Positions 24,412 to 32,804 of a stretch of 64,000 nucleotides of DNA are shown here, piece after piece. How positions within the stretch are numbered: the stretch's first letter is position 1; the number at the start of each line of letters is the position of its first letter. Below the pieces are notes generated by a model that had not been told where the DNA came from, did no database searches, and worked only from the letters and a program-made list of their open reading frames with translations. Where the stretch lies: assembly GCA_964583095.1 (NCBI GenBank), contig CAZOVB010000010.1, positions 1 through 64,000 on the forward strand. The letters run 5' to 3'. The position numbers and the translations under genes are program-made. The stretch is from CAZOVB01 sp964583095. GTDB taxonomy: Bacteria > Planctomycetota > Phycisphaerae > SM23-33.

Positions 24412-25607
24412 GTCGAGGGCTTCCTTTCCGGATGGATTTTCGCAGCGGCCAGAAGTCTCTTGATCGACAACGACCAGCGGAATCTCGCTTCGGCGTCGCT
24501 GCGGGCCTGTCTCGACCAGCGAACCAGAGGCGAACGATCCCGGGTCAGCTCCCGGAGGATCTCCGCCAGCGCCTCGGGCTCGTTGCGCGAAAGCAGGAAC
24601 CCCGTGCGATCCTGGCCGATGATCTCATCCGAGGCCACCTCCAGCCCGGTCGAACGTCCGCTCAGGGCGATGCAGGGCAACCCGCTGGCCAGGGCTTCCA
24701 GGTACACGTGGCCGAAGCCCTCGTACGTCGAGGGCAGGACGAACAGGTTGGCCCTGCGGTAGAGATTCTCGACATCGCCGACCCGCCCCAGCATTTCCAC
24801 GCGGTCGCCGATGCCCAGTCGCTGGATCTGCTCGCGCAGTTGGGGTTCCTGCGAGCCTTGGCCCGCGATCTGCCAGGAAACCCGGATCCCCTCACGCTTG
24901 AGCAGGTAGACCGCGTCGGCCACCAGGGGCAGGTTCTTCTCCGGCGAGAGACGACAGACGCTCAGCAGGCCAAGGGGTCCCGAAGCCGGGACCTGGTCCG
25001 CCTGGGGGGAGAATCGCTCCAGGTCCACCCCCGGGGGCACGACAAAGGCCTTGCCGGCCAGCTTTGCATACCTGCCCTGGAGGGTCGCCTGCATTCGGCT
25101 GCGACTTAGATAGATCAACGCGTCGCTGCAGTGCATGGCTCGGCGCTCCCGGCGCGAGGCCCGAAGGATTTTCATCCGCCCGATCAACCGTTGCACGAGA
25201 CGTGCAGGTTGCTGCGCCCCGGCCAGGCTGGCCCGGCAGAACGCGCCGATCGCGTTGGCATGGACAAAGACGACAGGCCGGCCGGCGGCGATTCGCCCGG
25301 CGGCCTCGGCCAGCACGGCCGATCGGCTGATAAAGGCATCGACGTCCGCGCACCTCCGCCGCAACTGGAGGCTGTAGCTTCGCAGGCGTCGCCGCGGTCG
25401 CAGCAGCGTCGACCCCCCGACCACCGGCTCCAGCCAGACGGTCTCCACCTCCGGTGGGGCGGTGTCGTCGGGAAGGGCCTCAGGTCGGGGCGCCGCGAGC
25501 CTTACTTCCAGACCCGATTCCCGCAGGGCCTGGGCGGCGTGGTACATCCATGCCTCGACCCCGCCGGCCGATCGACCCAGCGTGTCATGCAGCATCGCGA
25601 TTCTCAT
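24387..25607 (-). CDS. Glycosyltransferase family 4
   Basis: The start MRIAMLHDTLGRSAGGVEAW is typical of GT4 N-termini (the GGVE loop), and its ATG overlaps the preceding stop as ATGA. The open frame extends 181 codons upstream, but that part is a shadow of the neighbouring gene. The 406-residue protein has the full donor domain: GLLSVCRLSPEKNLPLVADAV, SWQIAGQGSQEPQL, RANLFVLPSTYEGFGHVYLEALASGLP with the E-x7-E motif. It is expected on the inner face of the membrane adding a hexose or related sugar. Confidence 0.92.
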   Translation of the reverse strand: MRIAMLHDTLGRSAGGVEAWMYHAAQALRESGLEVRLAAPRPEALPDDTAPPEVETVWLEPVVGGSTLLRPRRRLRSYSLQLRRRCADVDAFISRSAVLAEAAGRIAAGRPVVFVHANAIGAFCRASLAGAQQPARLVQRLIGRMKILRASRRERRAMHCSDALIYLSRSRMQATLQGRYAKLAGKAFVVPPGVDLERFSPQADQVPASGPLGLLSVCRLSPEKNLPLVADAVYLLKREGIRVSWQIAGQGSQEPQLREQIQRLGIGDRVEMLGRVGDVENLYRRANLFVLPSTYEGFGHVYLEALASGLPCIALSGRSTGLEVASDEIIGQDRTGFLLSRNEPEALAEILRELTRDRSPLVRWSRQARSDAEARFRWSLSIKRLLAAAKIHPERKPSTWQLKKAS

Positions 25608-27055
25608 GCGAAGATCCTCCCCAGGAAGCTCTTGAGCCGACGGAAAGGCTTCTTGAAGCCCCCGACGAACCTGAGCAGCGAAAGGCTGACCCCCAGTCGC
25701 ATCCGCTTGACATAAAGTCCGGCAAAGACGCTCCGAAGCGGAGCCAGTCCCACCACCGCCAGGCCTCGCGAAGACTCGAACCAGATGTAGCCTCTGCAGG
25801 CGCCCCCGGCCGAGCCTCCAGCCGGCAGGGCGTTCGGCTCGGGCGCTTGGGTGATCCGCGAAAGGAAGTGGAAGCTCTGTGCGTTCCAGTTGGGCGTGGG
25901 AAGCACGTCCTCCCAGCAGGGCCGCCCCGTGCCCCCGGGACGTTGATTGTCCGGGTCGTCGTAGCCGAGGAAGTTGGCAATGCCTCCGTGAGGATGCTGA
26001 TGGCGGAGGATGGCCTCGGCGGTGCCCTCGGCGTCGAAGTCTCGTCCGGCCAGGGACTCGACGTCCAGCAGGCCGTTTGCGATCATTCCCGCCCCGGCTG
26101 CGAAGATCGGCTTCCTGCGCAGCTTGTCTCCCCGGGCCATGTGGTACCATAGTCCGGTTTCCCCGTCGCGCATGGCGGCCAGGTGATCCATTGCGTCCCG
26201 GGCGGCAGAGATGTACCTTTCGTCCCCGGTCAGCTTGTGCAGGGAGGTCAGAGACGTAAGCGCCAGGCCCGTATACAGCGCGATGTGGCAGTCCTTTTGC
26301 TTGTGGCTGTAGGCAAACGCGCCGCGCCAGGGGCCCTGTCGGACCTGGAGACGCAGGAGCTTGTTGCCGATTTGCCGGGCGACTTGCTCAAAATGGCTCG
26401 TCCGGGCGCACCGGTCCCAGGCGAGCATGGCATCGACAGCGACGCTGTTCATGTTGACGACGAATCTGCCGGCCCCGGGCAGATTGCGTCCGTGCGGGTT
26501 CATCCGCATGCCGCCCAGGCGGTCGTCCCAGAGCTTACCCAGCAGGTACTGCGTGAGATTGGTCCCGGCGGCGTCGAGGTACCCGCGGGCTTCTGGGTCC
26601 CGGCCTGCGTCGATCAGCGTCGCGGCCAGGTCGATCAGCGCCCGGTCGGCCAGTGCGTTGTGCACCAGGGAGCTGAAACGGTCGTCCTCGTGGCCTGCCC
26701 ATCGGAAGCTCCCGTCGGGTTCCAGTCGGTTCACCTGTGCATCGGCCAGTTTCATCGCCCATCGGAGCCAGTAGTCGTTTCGGCTGGAGCGATGCAGTTC
26801 CAGCAGAGCGCGGATGACGGGTCCCTGCGTCCAGGGCGTGTCGTGAACGGCAAAGGTTCGCTTCAGGTCGCAGCGGTGGATGACCGGTCCGTGGAGGCCC
26901 CCGTCGGGACCGATCCAGCTTTGCAGATATCGCCACAATTGGCCAAGGGCCCGGCTGTAGCGCTGCACGCGCTGTCGCGGGGCGCGCATAGGCTGCGAGG
27001 CCGGGGCAGCGCCCTTGGATCGGGGACGTTGGAGGGTTACAGAATTCCCAGCCAT
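25604..27055 (-). CDS. Alpha/alpha-toroid protein, six-hairpin glycosidase or epimerase-like
   Basis: The start is the ATG of MAGNSVTLQRPRS, with GGAGG 9 bases upstream; it overlaps the end of the FrhB-like gene by 19 bases. The 483-residue product shows repeated helical hairpins with aromatic/acidic motifs: TFAVHDTPWTQGPVIRALLELH, RWAGHEDDRFSSLVHNALADR, NMNSVAVDAMLAWDR and DCHIALYTGLALTSLTSLHKL. This is the style of (alpha/alpha)6 glycosidases, lyases and uronyl C5-epimerases. I cannot identify catalytic residues with confidence. Context suggests modification or trimming of the polymer or of its lipid-linked precursor. No signal peptide is visible. Confidence 0.72.
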   Translation of the reverse strand: MAGNSVTLQRPRSKGAAPASQPMRAPRQRVQRYSRALGQLWRYLQSWIGPDGGLHGPVIHRCDLKRTFAVHDTPWTQGPVIRALLELHRSSRNDYWLRWAMKLADAQVNRLEPDGSFRWAGHEDDRFSSLVHNALADRALIDLAATLIDAGRDPEARGYLDAAGTNLTQYLLGKLWDDRLGGMRMNPHGRNLPGAGRFVVNMNSVAVDAMLAWDRCARTSHFEQVARQIGNKLLRLQVRQGPWRGAFAYSHKQKDCHIALYTGLALTSLTSLHKLTGDERYISAARDAMDHLAAMRDGETGLWYHMARGDKLRRKPIFAAGAGMIANGLLDVESLAGRDFDAEGTAEAILRHQHPHGGIANFLGYDDPDNQRPGGTGRPCWEDVLPTPNWNAQSFHFLSRITQAPEPNALPAGGSAGGACRGYIWFESSRGLAVVGLAPLRSVFAGLYVKRMRLGVSLSLLRFVGGFKKPFRRLKSFLGRIFA

Positions 27056-28350
27056 GCCAGCAGCCTCCAGTGGGGTTGATGGTAGCGACGGTAGATCATG
27101 CGTCCCAGGGCCTGGTTGATCGCCGGATGGGCATTGACCAGCGGCTTGACCCATCGGCTCCGCGCCAGGCGACAGAGCGACCAGTAGCTCCGGGCCATCA
27201 GGCGGTCCTGTCGGGAGTTGGCCACGCAATCCAGGTCGTAAAGCGGCAGGGGTATGTTGCGCCCGGCCAGGCTTCGCAGCAGGGCCAGGGGCATGCGAAC
27301 CTTGATGCGTTTCATGAAGGCGCAGGTCGATTCGGACAGCGCCTCGTCGGTGGGCAAAATCTGCGTTTGGATGGCACCTTCAGCCTGGGCCTGGTCGAGC
27401 AGGTCGCGTCCGGCCGGGGTTCGGACAAGCGTAAGGGTCTCGTTGAGATCCGGTGTGACCGAGCTGCGATCGCCCAGCGACAGATCCGCCCCACGGGCGA
27501 ACCCGTCGGGGCACAGGTGGCATCGCAACTGGGAGAACCGCGCTGTGCCCGCATCGAGCCACTCGGGCAATTCGATCCGGTGCACCTTGCCGTCGCGGGT
27601 TCTGAAGGCAAAGCTGCCCGGGTAGTCCAGGGCCCGCCAGCCCAGAAAACCCTCCACGTCGCGGGGGCGGACGTGACACTTGCGACACATCTGCTCGGCC
27701 GCGCCGGGGTCCATCGCGTAGCCGCAGAGCAGACCCACCAGGGCGACGATGCGCTCCCGCAGGATCGGCCGGATCCGCATGGCCATGCGAAGCCCCGCGA
27801 TCTGACAGGGCAGGGCGACAACCAGGTACCGTCCCGGCGTGGCGAGCATCTCGGCCACCACATCGTCCATCGGGGCCATGTTGTACTTGGACTGCCGGCC
27901 CGATCGAAGTTGCTCTTCGTTGCGGGCCAGGAATGCTCGCACGCCGAAGGGTTCATCCTGGAGGCCGGCCACGGTCACGGCGGCATCGATGCGTCCGGTC
28001 TGGAGCATCCATCGGGCCAGTGCCGTGGCCAGGCCTCCCGAGGCGCCGGCCTTTCGCGTCTCCGCGTCGCGGGCCCATCCGCTGCGAGCTTCCAGCAACG
28101 GGCCGACCTCGGGGACCTGGCCCGGATGCTCTCCGGCGCCGGTTTCAGACAGTTCGCCAAAGCGGACGCCGCCTCCGGGGCAGACTTTCCGGCAGAGCCC
28201 GCAGCCGGTGCATTTGCTTTCATCCAGCTCGGGTCGCGGCAGGGAGGTCGTGTTCATCCGGATCGCCCCGGCCGGGCAGATCCCGCCGCACAGGCCGCAT
28301 CCGGTGCAAAGCTCATCGCGGAGAAGGGATTGTATGCTCGATTCGATCAT
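27037..28350 (-). CDS. FrhB/FdhB-like iron-sulfur flavoprotein (coenzyme F420 hydrogenase beta-subunit family)
   Basis: The 437-residue protein has two N-terminal 4Fe-4S sites, CTGCGLCGGICPAG and CTGCGLCRKVCPGG, then the FrhB/FdhB N-terminal domain (GASGGLATALARWML) and C-terminal domain (VVALPCQIAGLRMA, CRKCHVRPRD, CHLCPDGFARGADLSLGD). Relatives occur in archaeal F420 enzymes but also commonly in bacterial polysaccharide loci, often beside a polysaccharide pyruvyl transferase; none is seen here. A reductive step on a nucleotide sugar or polyprenyl intermediate is possible, with ferredoxin or flavin as carrier. The start overlaps the preceding stop as ATGA. Confidence 0.9.
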   Translation of the reverse strand: MIESSIQSLLRDELCTGCGLCGGICPAGAIRMNTTSLPRPELDESKCTGCGLCRKVCPGGGVRFGELSETGAGEHPGQVPEVGPLLEARSGWARDAETRKAGASGGLATALARWMLQTGRIDAAVTVAGLQDEPFGVRAFLARNEEQLRSGRQSKYNMAPMDDVVAEMLATPGRYLVVALPCQIAGLRMAMRIRPILRERIVALVGLLCGYAMDPGAAEQMCRKCHVRPRDVEGFLGWRALDYPGSFAFRTRDGKVHRIELPEWLDAGTARFSQLRCHLCPDGFARGADLSLGDRSSVTPDLNETLTLVRTPAGRDLLDQAQAEGAIQTQILPTDEALSESTCAFMKRIKVRMPLALLRSLAGRNIPLPLYDLDCVANSRQDRLMARSYWSLCRLARSRWVKPLVNAHPAINQALGRMIYRRYHQPHWRLLAWLGIL

Positions 28351-29156
28351 CTGTTTGAATCAACCTTTGCAGCAAGGACGACAATCTCGCGAAAGCACCG
28401 ATCCGCCTTGGAGATCCTTCCCAGCACAGCCTGGCACAGGCCGGTCAGGCCCAGCAGGGCCAGGCGGACGCCCACCAGGGGCCAGAGCAGTTTGCGACTC
28501 CTTCCCATGAGGATCAGGTCGTTGAGGAAGAGCCAGTTGCCTCGCACGGCGATCGGCTCGAGCCCGGCGCGTCGCAACTGGTCGAGCAGCTCCGATCGGT
28601 CGGAGTATTCGTTTCGCCAGGTTCCGTTCCTGGCCCAGCCTTGCCGCAGATGCTGGTTGTAGAGACACCGGCGATTGTGCACCAGCAGCAGCAGGTGTCC
28701 CCCGGGCTTGAGGACGCCGGCAGCGGCAGAGAGGGCGTCGACCGGCTCGGGAAGATGCTGGAGCACGCTGACCTGCATGGCCAGGTCGAACGACTCTGCC
28801 TCCAGCGATGCCGGCTTCGCCGCGTCGTCCAGGCGGTAGGTGATTCTTTCTTCCAGGCCGGCTTGTCGGGCGTTGCGGCGGGCAATGCGAAGGTTTTCTT
28901 CCACGAAGTCCACGCCGACGACCCGGGTTGCTTTTTCGCAGAGCATCTGGGCCCAGACGCCCGTTCCGGTTCCGATATCCAGGGCGGTCTCTGCCGGGGG
29001 GAGCTTGCCAAGCAGCGATCGGAAGATGCCCCCACGTAGGCGATGGTTGATCCGGTGGGGGCGCAGCAGGCCGTTGCGATGAATCCGGTCGCGCGCTTCG
29101 GCCGTCCGGCGGTAGTGTTCGTGTACATCCTCGGGATTGGCCAGTGCCTCTGTCAT
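28347..29156 (-). CDS. Class I SAM-dependent methyltransferase
   Basis: The 269-residue protein has motif I TALDIGTGTGVWAQML, the acidic end of strand 2 (VVGVDFVEEN), motif II FDLAMQVSVLQHLPEP and VLKPGGHLLLLVHN. This matches the Methyltransf_11/25 type. It sits between the flippase and the FrhB-like gene with ATGA overlaps at both ends, so it belongs to the EPS pathway and may methylate a sugar or terminate chain growth. The C-terminal 90 residues contain a hydrophobic stretch (VRLALLGLTGLCQAVLG). Confidence 0.88.
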   Translation of the reverse strand: MTEALANPEDVHEHYRRTAEARDRIHRNGLLRPHRINHRLRGGIFRSLLGKLPPAETALDIGTGTGVWAQMLCEKATRVVGVDFVEENLRIARRNARQAGLEERITYRLDDAAKPASLEAESFDLAMQVSVLQHLPEPVDALSAAAGVLKPGGHLLLLVHNRRCLYNQHLRQGWARNGTWRNEYSDRSELLDQLRRAGLEPIAVRGNWLFLNDLILMGRSRKLLWPLVGVRLALLGLTGLCQAVLGRISKADRCFREIVVLAAKVDSNR

Positions 29157-30727
29157 GCGGCGGACTCCTTCTGGTCATTCGGGTTCAAGACAGTATGGGC
29201 CGAGAGAGTGGATTCCCGTCGCCGTGGCAGGCGCCTGAGAGACTGCCAGACCTGCCCGGCCGGGCCTTGGGCTCCGGTCAACAGGCGGTTGCAGCCCCAC
29301 AACCCCAAGGCCAGAACGCTCGACATCAGGGCCCAGGAGGCCAGCACCGCCGCCCAGCCGGATACCTCCAGGGCCTGGGCGCACAGCCAGAAGCCCGCTC
29401 CCAGCAAAGCCGAGAGCAGCACCGGGGAAACCAGCGCAGGTAGCAGGTGCTTGCCGATGGACGCGTGGAAAATCTTTCGTGTTACCACCGCGATGACGAC
29501 GAATCCGCACCAGACGGCGACCCAGTAACGCAGGGCAGCACCCAGGACGCCCAGCAGGGGGACCAGCACGGCCGTGGCGGCAATGCCCAGTCCCGTGGTG
29601 GTCAGGAAGATGATCGTCAGCCAGTGGAGGCGGTCGGTACCCTTGAGGAGGGAAAAGTAAGGCGCGAAGGCGCCGGTGAGGGCAAAGGCCCCGGCCAGCA
29701 GTTGGGCAGGGCGCGCAGCCGAAGCGGCGAATGTCGGGCCCATCCAGGCGTCCAGGAAAGCGGGCATGAGCACCACTGCCGGCACGAAGCCCACCAGGGA
29801 AATCGCCAGCAGCGCCCACGTGCTCGTCAGGAACAGATCGAGCATGTGGGCATCTTCCCGCATCCGGCTGAAACGCGGGAACAACACACGTCCGATCGAG
29901 GAGGTTATTCCCGAGCCCCGGGCGAGCAGGTCCTTTGGCACCGACAACCAGGCCACCTGGGCCGGACCGAAGAAGATCCCCAGAAGCAGACGATCCAGGT
30001 CCTTGCTGATCCGCGAGATGATCTGGTTGGCAAAGGCGAAGACCCCGTAGCCGAACACCTCCCGCAGGCCGGCCCGGCTCGGACGCGGCAGCAGGACCAG
30101 CGAGGGAACCAGCCGCTTTGCCAGGGCCATGTAGACCCCCAGGCAGGCCAGGCTGTAGCCCAGCGTGCAAAGCACCAGCACCAGCGGGGATGCAAAGAGG
30201 ATGGCCCCTCCGACCAGGGCGGCTGCGTGCAGTGTTGAGAGCACCACCTTGGCCAGGGCCAGCAGGTCGTATCTCTGTGCGGCTTCGCTCATGGCCCGGA
30301 ACGCCGAGGCGATGGTGTTGATGATGTACGCCCCGGCGCCGATCATCAGCATGCGGCGTCCCAGCAGGGCGTTTTCCGACGAGAGCGAGAGCAGCGAGAC
30401 GATCCACCCCGAAAGCAGGAGGATGCCCCCTGCTGCGATGAAGCTTGTTATGGCGTAGACGAAGAGCGTAGCGCCAAAGATCCGGTTGACCCCGCGGCTG
30501 TCGCCCTGGGCCAGGTACCCGGCGGCGAATCGGAGCGTCGCTTCGCCCAGGCCCAGGTCCAGCATCCCGGCAAAGCCGGAGATCGCCAGGACCAGCATGT
30601 ACAGCCCGTAGCCGTCCGAGCCGAGCCGGGAGACCAGCATCGGCGCGGTGATCAGCATCGCTGCCCCCGTAGCCAACAGGGAGACGACGTTCCAGGCGGC
30701 ACTGCTCATCAAACGGCTGCTCTTCAT
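29153..30727 (-). CDS. wzx: Polysaccharide flippase (Wzx, MOP superfamily)
   Basis: The start MKSSRLMSSAAWNVVSLLATG is fixed by an ATGA overlap with the preceding gene; the frame is open 15 codons more. The 524-residue protein has about 12-14 transmembrane helices, a first helix typical of Wzx/RfbX (VSLLATGAAMLITAPMLVSRLG, DGYGLYMLV) and a repeat of the half-fold around YGVFAFANQIISRISKDLDRLLLG. It would flip the undecaprenyl-linked repeat unit to the periplasm for polymerisation. Basic residues end the chain. Confidence 0.92.
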   Translation of the reverse strand: MKSSRLMSSAAWNVVSLLATGAAMLITAPMLVSRLGSDGYGLYMLVLAISGFAGMLDLGLGEATLRFAAGYLAQGDSRGVNRIFGATLFVYAITSFIAAGGILLLSGWIVSLLSLSSENALLGRRMLMIGAGAYIINTIASAFRAMSEAAQRYDLLALAKVVLSTLHAAALVGGAILFASPLVLVLCTLGYSLACLGVYMALAKRLVPSLVLLPRPSRAGLREVFGYGVFAFANQIISRISKDLDRLLLGIFFGPAQVAWLSVPKDLLARGSGITSSIGRVLFPRFSRMREDAHMLDLFLTSTWALLAISLVGFVPAVVLMPAFLDAWMGPTFAASAARPAQLLAGAFALTGAFAPYFSLLKGTDRLHWLTIIFLTTTGLGIAATAVLVPLLGVLGAALRYWVAVWCGFVVIAVVTRKIFHASIGKHLLPALVSPVLLSALLGAGFWLCAQALEVSGWAAVLASWALMSSVLALGLWGCNRLLTGAQGPAGQVWQSLRRLPRRRESTLSAHTVLNPNDQKESAA

Positions 30728-32649
30728 GCACGCATCTCCTGGGCTTCGGGGCGGGGCTGCGAGGCAGCCCACGGGCTGTGCAGGGCGTTTCGGTTTGCCT
30801 GGGCCAAGGAAAGAGCCTGCTCGAAGGCCTGGGCTACAGCCAGGCTGTGGGGGTCAATCCCCGTCTCCATCGCCCAGAAGGCGCTGCGGAGTCTGTCAAG
30901 CAGGGGGCCCGTCGCGTCGTCCCACCGGGCCGGACCTGCTGCGGTGCGGCCATGAAGGTTCCATTGGAGTTTGTCGGCCGCAGCGATCAGCAGCCCGCCG
31001 GGCACCTCGGCCTGGACTTCCAGCCGGTTCCGGTCGCCCAGGGCGACGTACATTTCCAAGGCGGCTGGCCCGGCCTGTCCGCGAAGGCCTGCCCGCCAGA
31101 TCTGCCCGGTATCGCTGCGGCAATGCCCGCTGAAGGCTCTCAGGTTGACCGGCCCCAGCCACGCGATGGCCAGGTCCAGCAGGTGAACGCCCAATTGGGC
31201 AATCACTCCGCCGGGGCACAGGTGCGGATCGCACCGCCAGTTGCCGGGTTCGTAGTCGGCCTGGAGCGTGCGAACCAGGCGGAGCTTGGAGGCAGTGCCT
31301 GCGCTGTCGAGCCACTGCTGGATTTCCCGGCCGGTTGTCGAACGCGAGAGTCCGTGGCCGGCCATCAGGAAGGTTCCACGGTCATCTGCGAGCCTGGCCA
31401 CGCGGTCCAACTCTCCGGTGGAGGCGACCAGGGGCTTCTCGACATACAGGGCGGGGACCTGTCCGGCCAGCTGCTCGATCTGCTCTGCATGGAGATGATT
31501 CGGCGTGCAGATCAAGGCTGCATCGAAGTGGTCTCGGCTGAGCATTCGCTCCAGGTCCGGGTAGAGGCGGGCGCCTCGCAGGTCGCGCCGGGAGAGCTTG
31601 GGGGCCGGGTCGCAGATGGCCCGGATGTCGAATCCGCCGGTTGCTCTTGCTTCTGCCAGCAGCGTTCGGGCCCAGGCGCCCGCGCCGACCAGGACGGTTC
31701 GCAGCGGCGGGGCGTTTTCCGGAAGGGTCTGCTCGCCCCGGGCCGGCAGGGCCTGTGCAAGGCGAACTTCAGGCCGTGCCGCCAACTGCCCGACGGCTCG
31801 CGACGTGCAATAGGTTCGATTCCGCCGGGCCAGGTCATCGGCCCAGCGGGCTCTGCCAGGTCCGGCAGGACCCCGGGTCAGAAACGATCGAACGACCCGG
31901 GCAGCGGGCAGGAGCCTTCGCAGGATGGGCCTGCGCAACTCAATGGCAATCCCCAGCCGCCGGCAGAGCTGCTGCGTGTAGGGCTGTTCCGGATCCACCA
32001 CGTTGAAGATGCCCTGGGCGTGGGGGTTGGCGATTGCCTGGAGGATCGCGCTGGAGGCGTTGTCCACATGCACCAGGGGCAGGCGCTGGTCGGGGGCCTG
32101 GAGTTTCACAACCGGCGGTGATATCGGCAGCCGGTCGCGGTCGTAGATAAGGCCCATCCGCAGGATGACCAGGCGGGTATCGCCGGGCTCAGCCAGCAGG
32201 CGTCTCTCGGCGGAGGCCTTGGCCAGGGCGTAGTCGCTGAGACGACGCGTTTTGCGCCTCTCAAGAGGCGTTTCGAGCACGCATGTCCCATCGGGCTCCA
32301 GGCCGGCGGCGGAGACCGAACTGATAAAGACGAAGCTTTCGAGCCCGGCCTGGACGGCTTGCCTGTAGAGGTCCACGGGCCAGTCCCGGTTGATCTGCAT
32401 CATCGACCCGTTCGAATCGAACCAGTCGGTAACCGCAGCGCAGTGGACCATCGCCCAGGCCGAGCCGAGAAGATCCGGAAGCTGCTGATAGCCCAGCAGA
32501 TTCGGACCTTTCCGTCGGGACAGGGCCAGGACCTCCTGCCCGGCGGCTGCAAGGTATTCCCAGGCGGCAAGGCCCAGGTATCCCCCCGCGCCGGTGAGGA
32601 TGACCCGTTGTTTCTGGGGCTCGGATTGCAATGGCTTGGGTTGGGTCAA
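30724..32649 (-). CDS. Fusion of NAD-dependent epimerase/dehydratase and Gfo/Idh/MocA oxidoreductase
   Basis: I choose the TTG at 32649, preceded by GGGAG at 5-base spacing; a GTG at 32709 would add 20 residues. The product is about 641 residues. The first half is an extended SDR with VILTGAGGYLG, a VHCAAVTDW strand, FISSVSAAG and YALAKASAERR (YxxxK catalytic pair), then LPLVHVDNAS. The second half begins at TVLVGAGAWARTLLAEA (Rossmann glycines) and has the CTPNHLHAEQIEQL and YVEKPLVAS motifs of Gfo/Idh/MocA. Two nucleotide-sugar enzymes on one chain could channel a substrate, for example epimerisation and oxidation. The two halves are usually separate proteins. Confidence 0.86.
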   Translation of the reverse strand: MTQPKPLQSEPQKQRVILTGAGGYLGLAAWEYLAAAGQEVLALSRRKGPNLLGYQQLPDLLGSAWAMVHCAAVTDWFDSNGSMMQINRDWPVDLYRQAVQAGLESFVFISSVSAAGLEPDGTCVLETPLERRKTRRLSDYALAKASAERRLLAEPGDTRLVILRMGLIYDRDRLPISPPVVKLQAPDQRLPLVHVDNASSAILQAIANPHAQGIFNVVDPEQPYTQQLCRRLGIAIELRRPILRRLLPAARVVRSFLTRGPAGPGRARWADDLARRNRTYCTSRAVGQLAARPEVRLAQALPARGEQTLPENAPPLRTVLVGAGAWARTLLAEARATGGFDIRAICDPAPKLSRRDLRGARLYPDLERMLSRDHFDAALICTPNHLHAEQIEQLAGQVPALYVEKPLVASTGELDRVARLADDRGTFLMAGHGLSRSTTGREIQQWLDSAGTASKLRLVRTLQADYEPGNWRCDPHLCPGGVIAQLGVHLLDLAIAWLGPVNLRAFSGHCRSDTGQIWRAGLRGQAGPAALEMYVALGDRNRLEVQAEVPGGLLIAAADKLQWNLHGRTAAGPARWDDATGPLLDRLRSAFWAMETGIDPHSLAVAQAFEQALSLAQANRNALHSPWAASQPRPEAQEMRA

Positions 32650-32804
32650 GATGTCTCCCGGTTCAGTCGACTTTTCCGGTACAGTCGGACCAATCGGTAC
32701 AGACCGCACACCTTGAGTATCGCCGGGCAGCGGGCAGACTTTAGAAATCGTTCGTCCAATGGGTTGGAACGAAGCGGCGGTGAGGGGAATCCCTCAGGAT
32801 GGGT

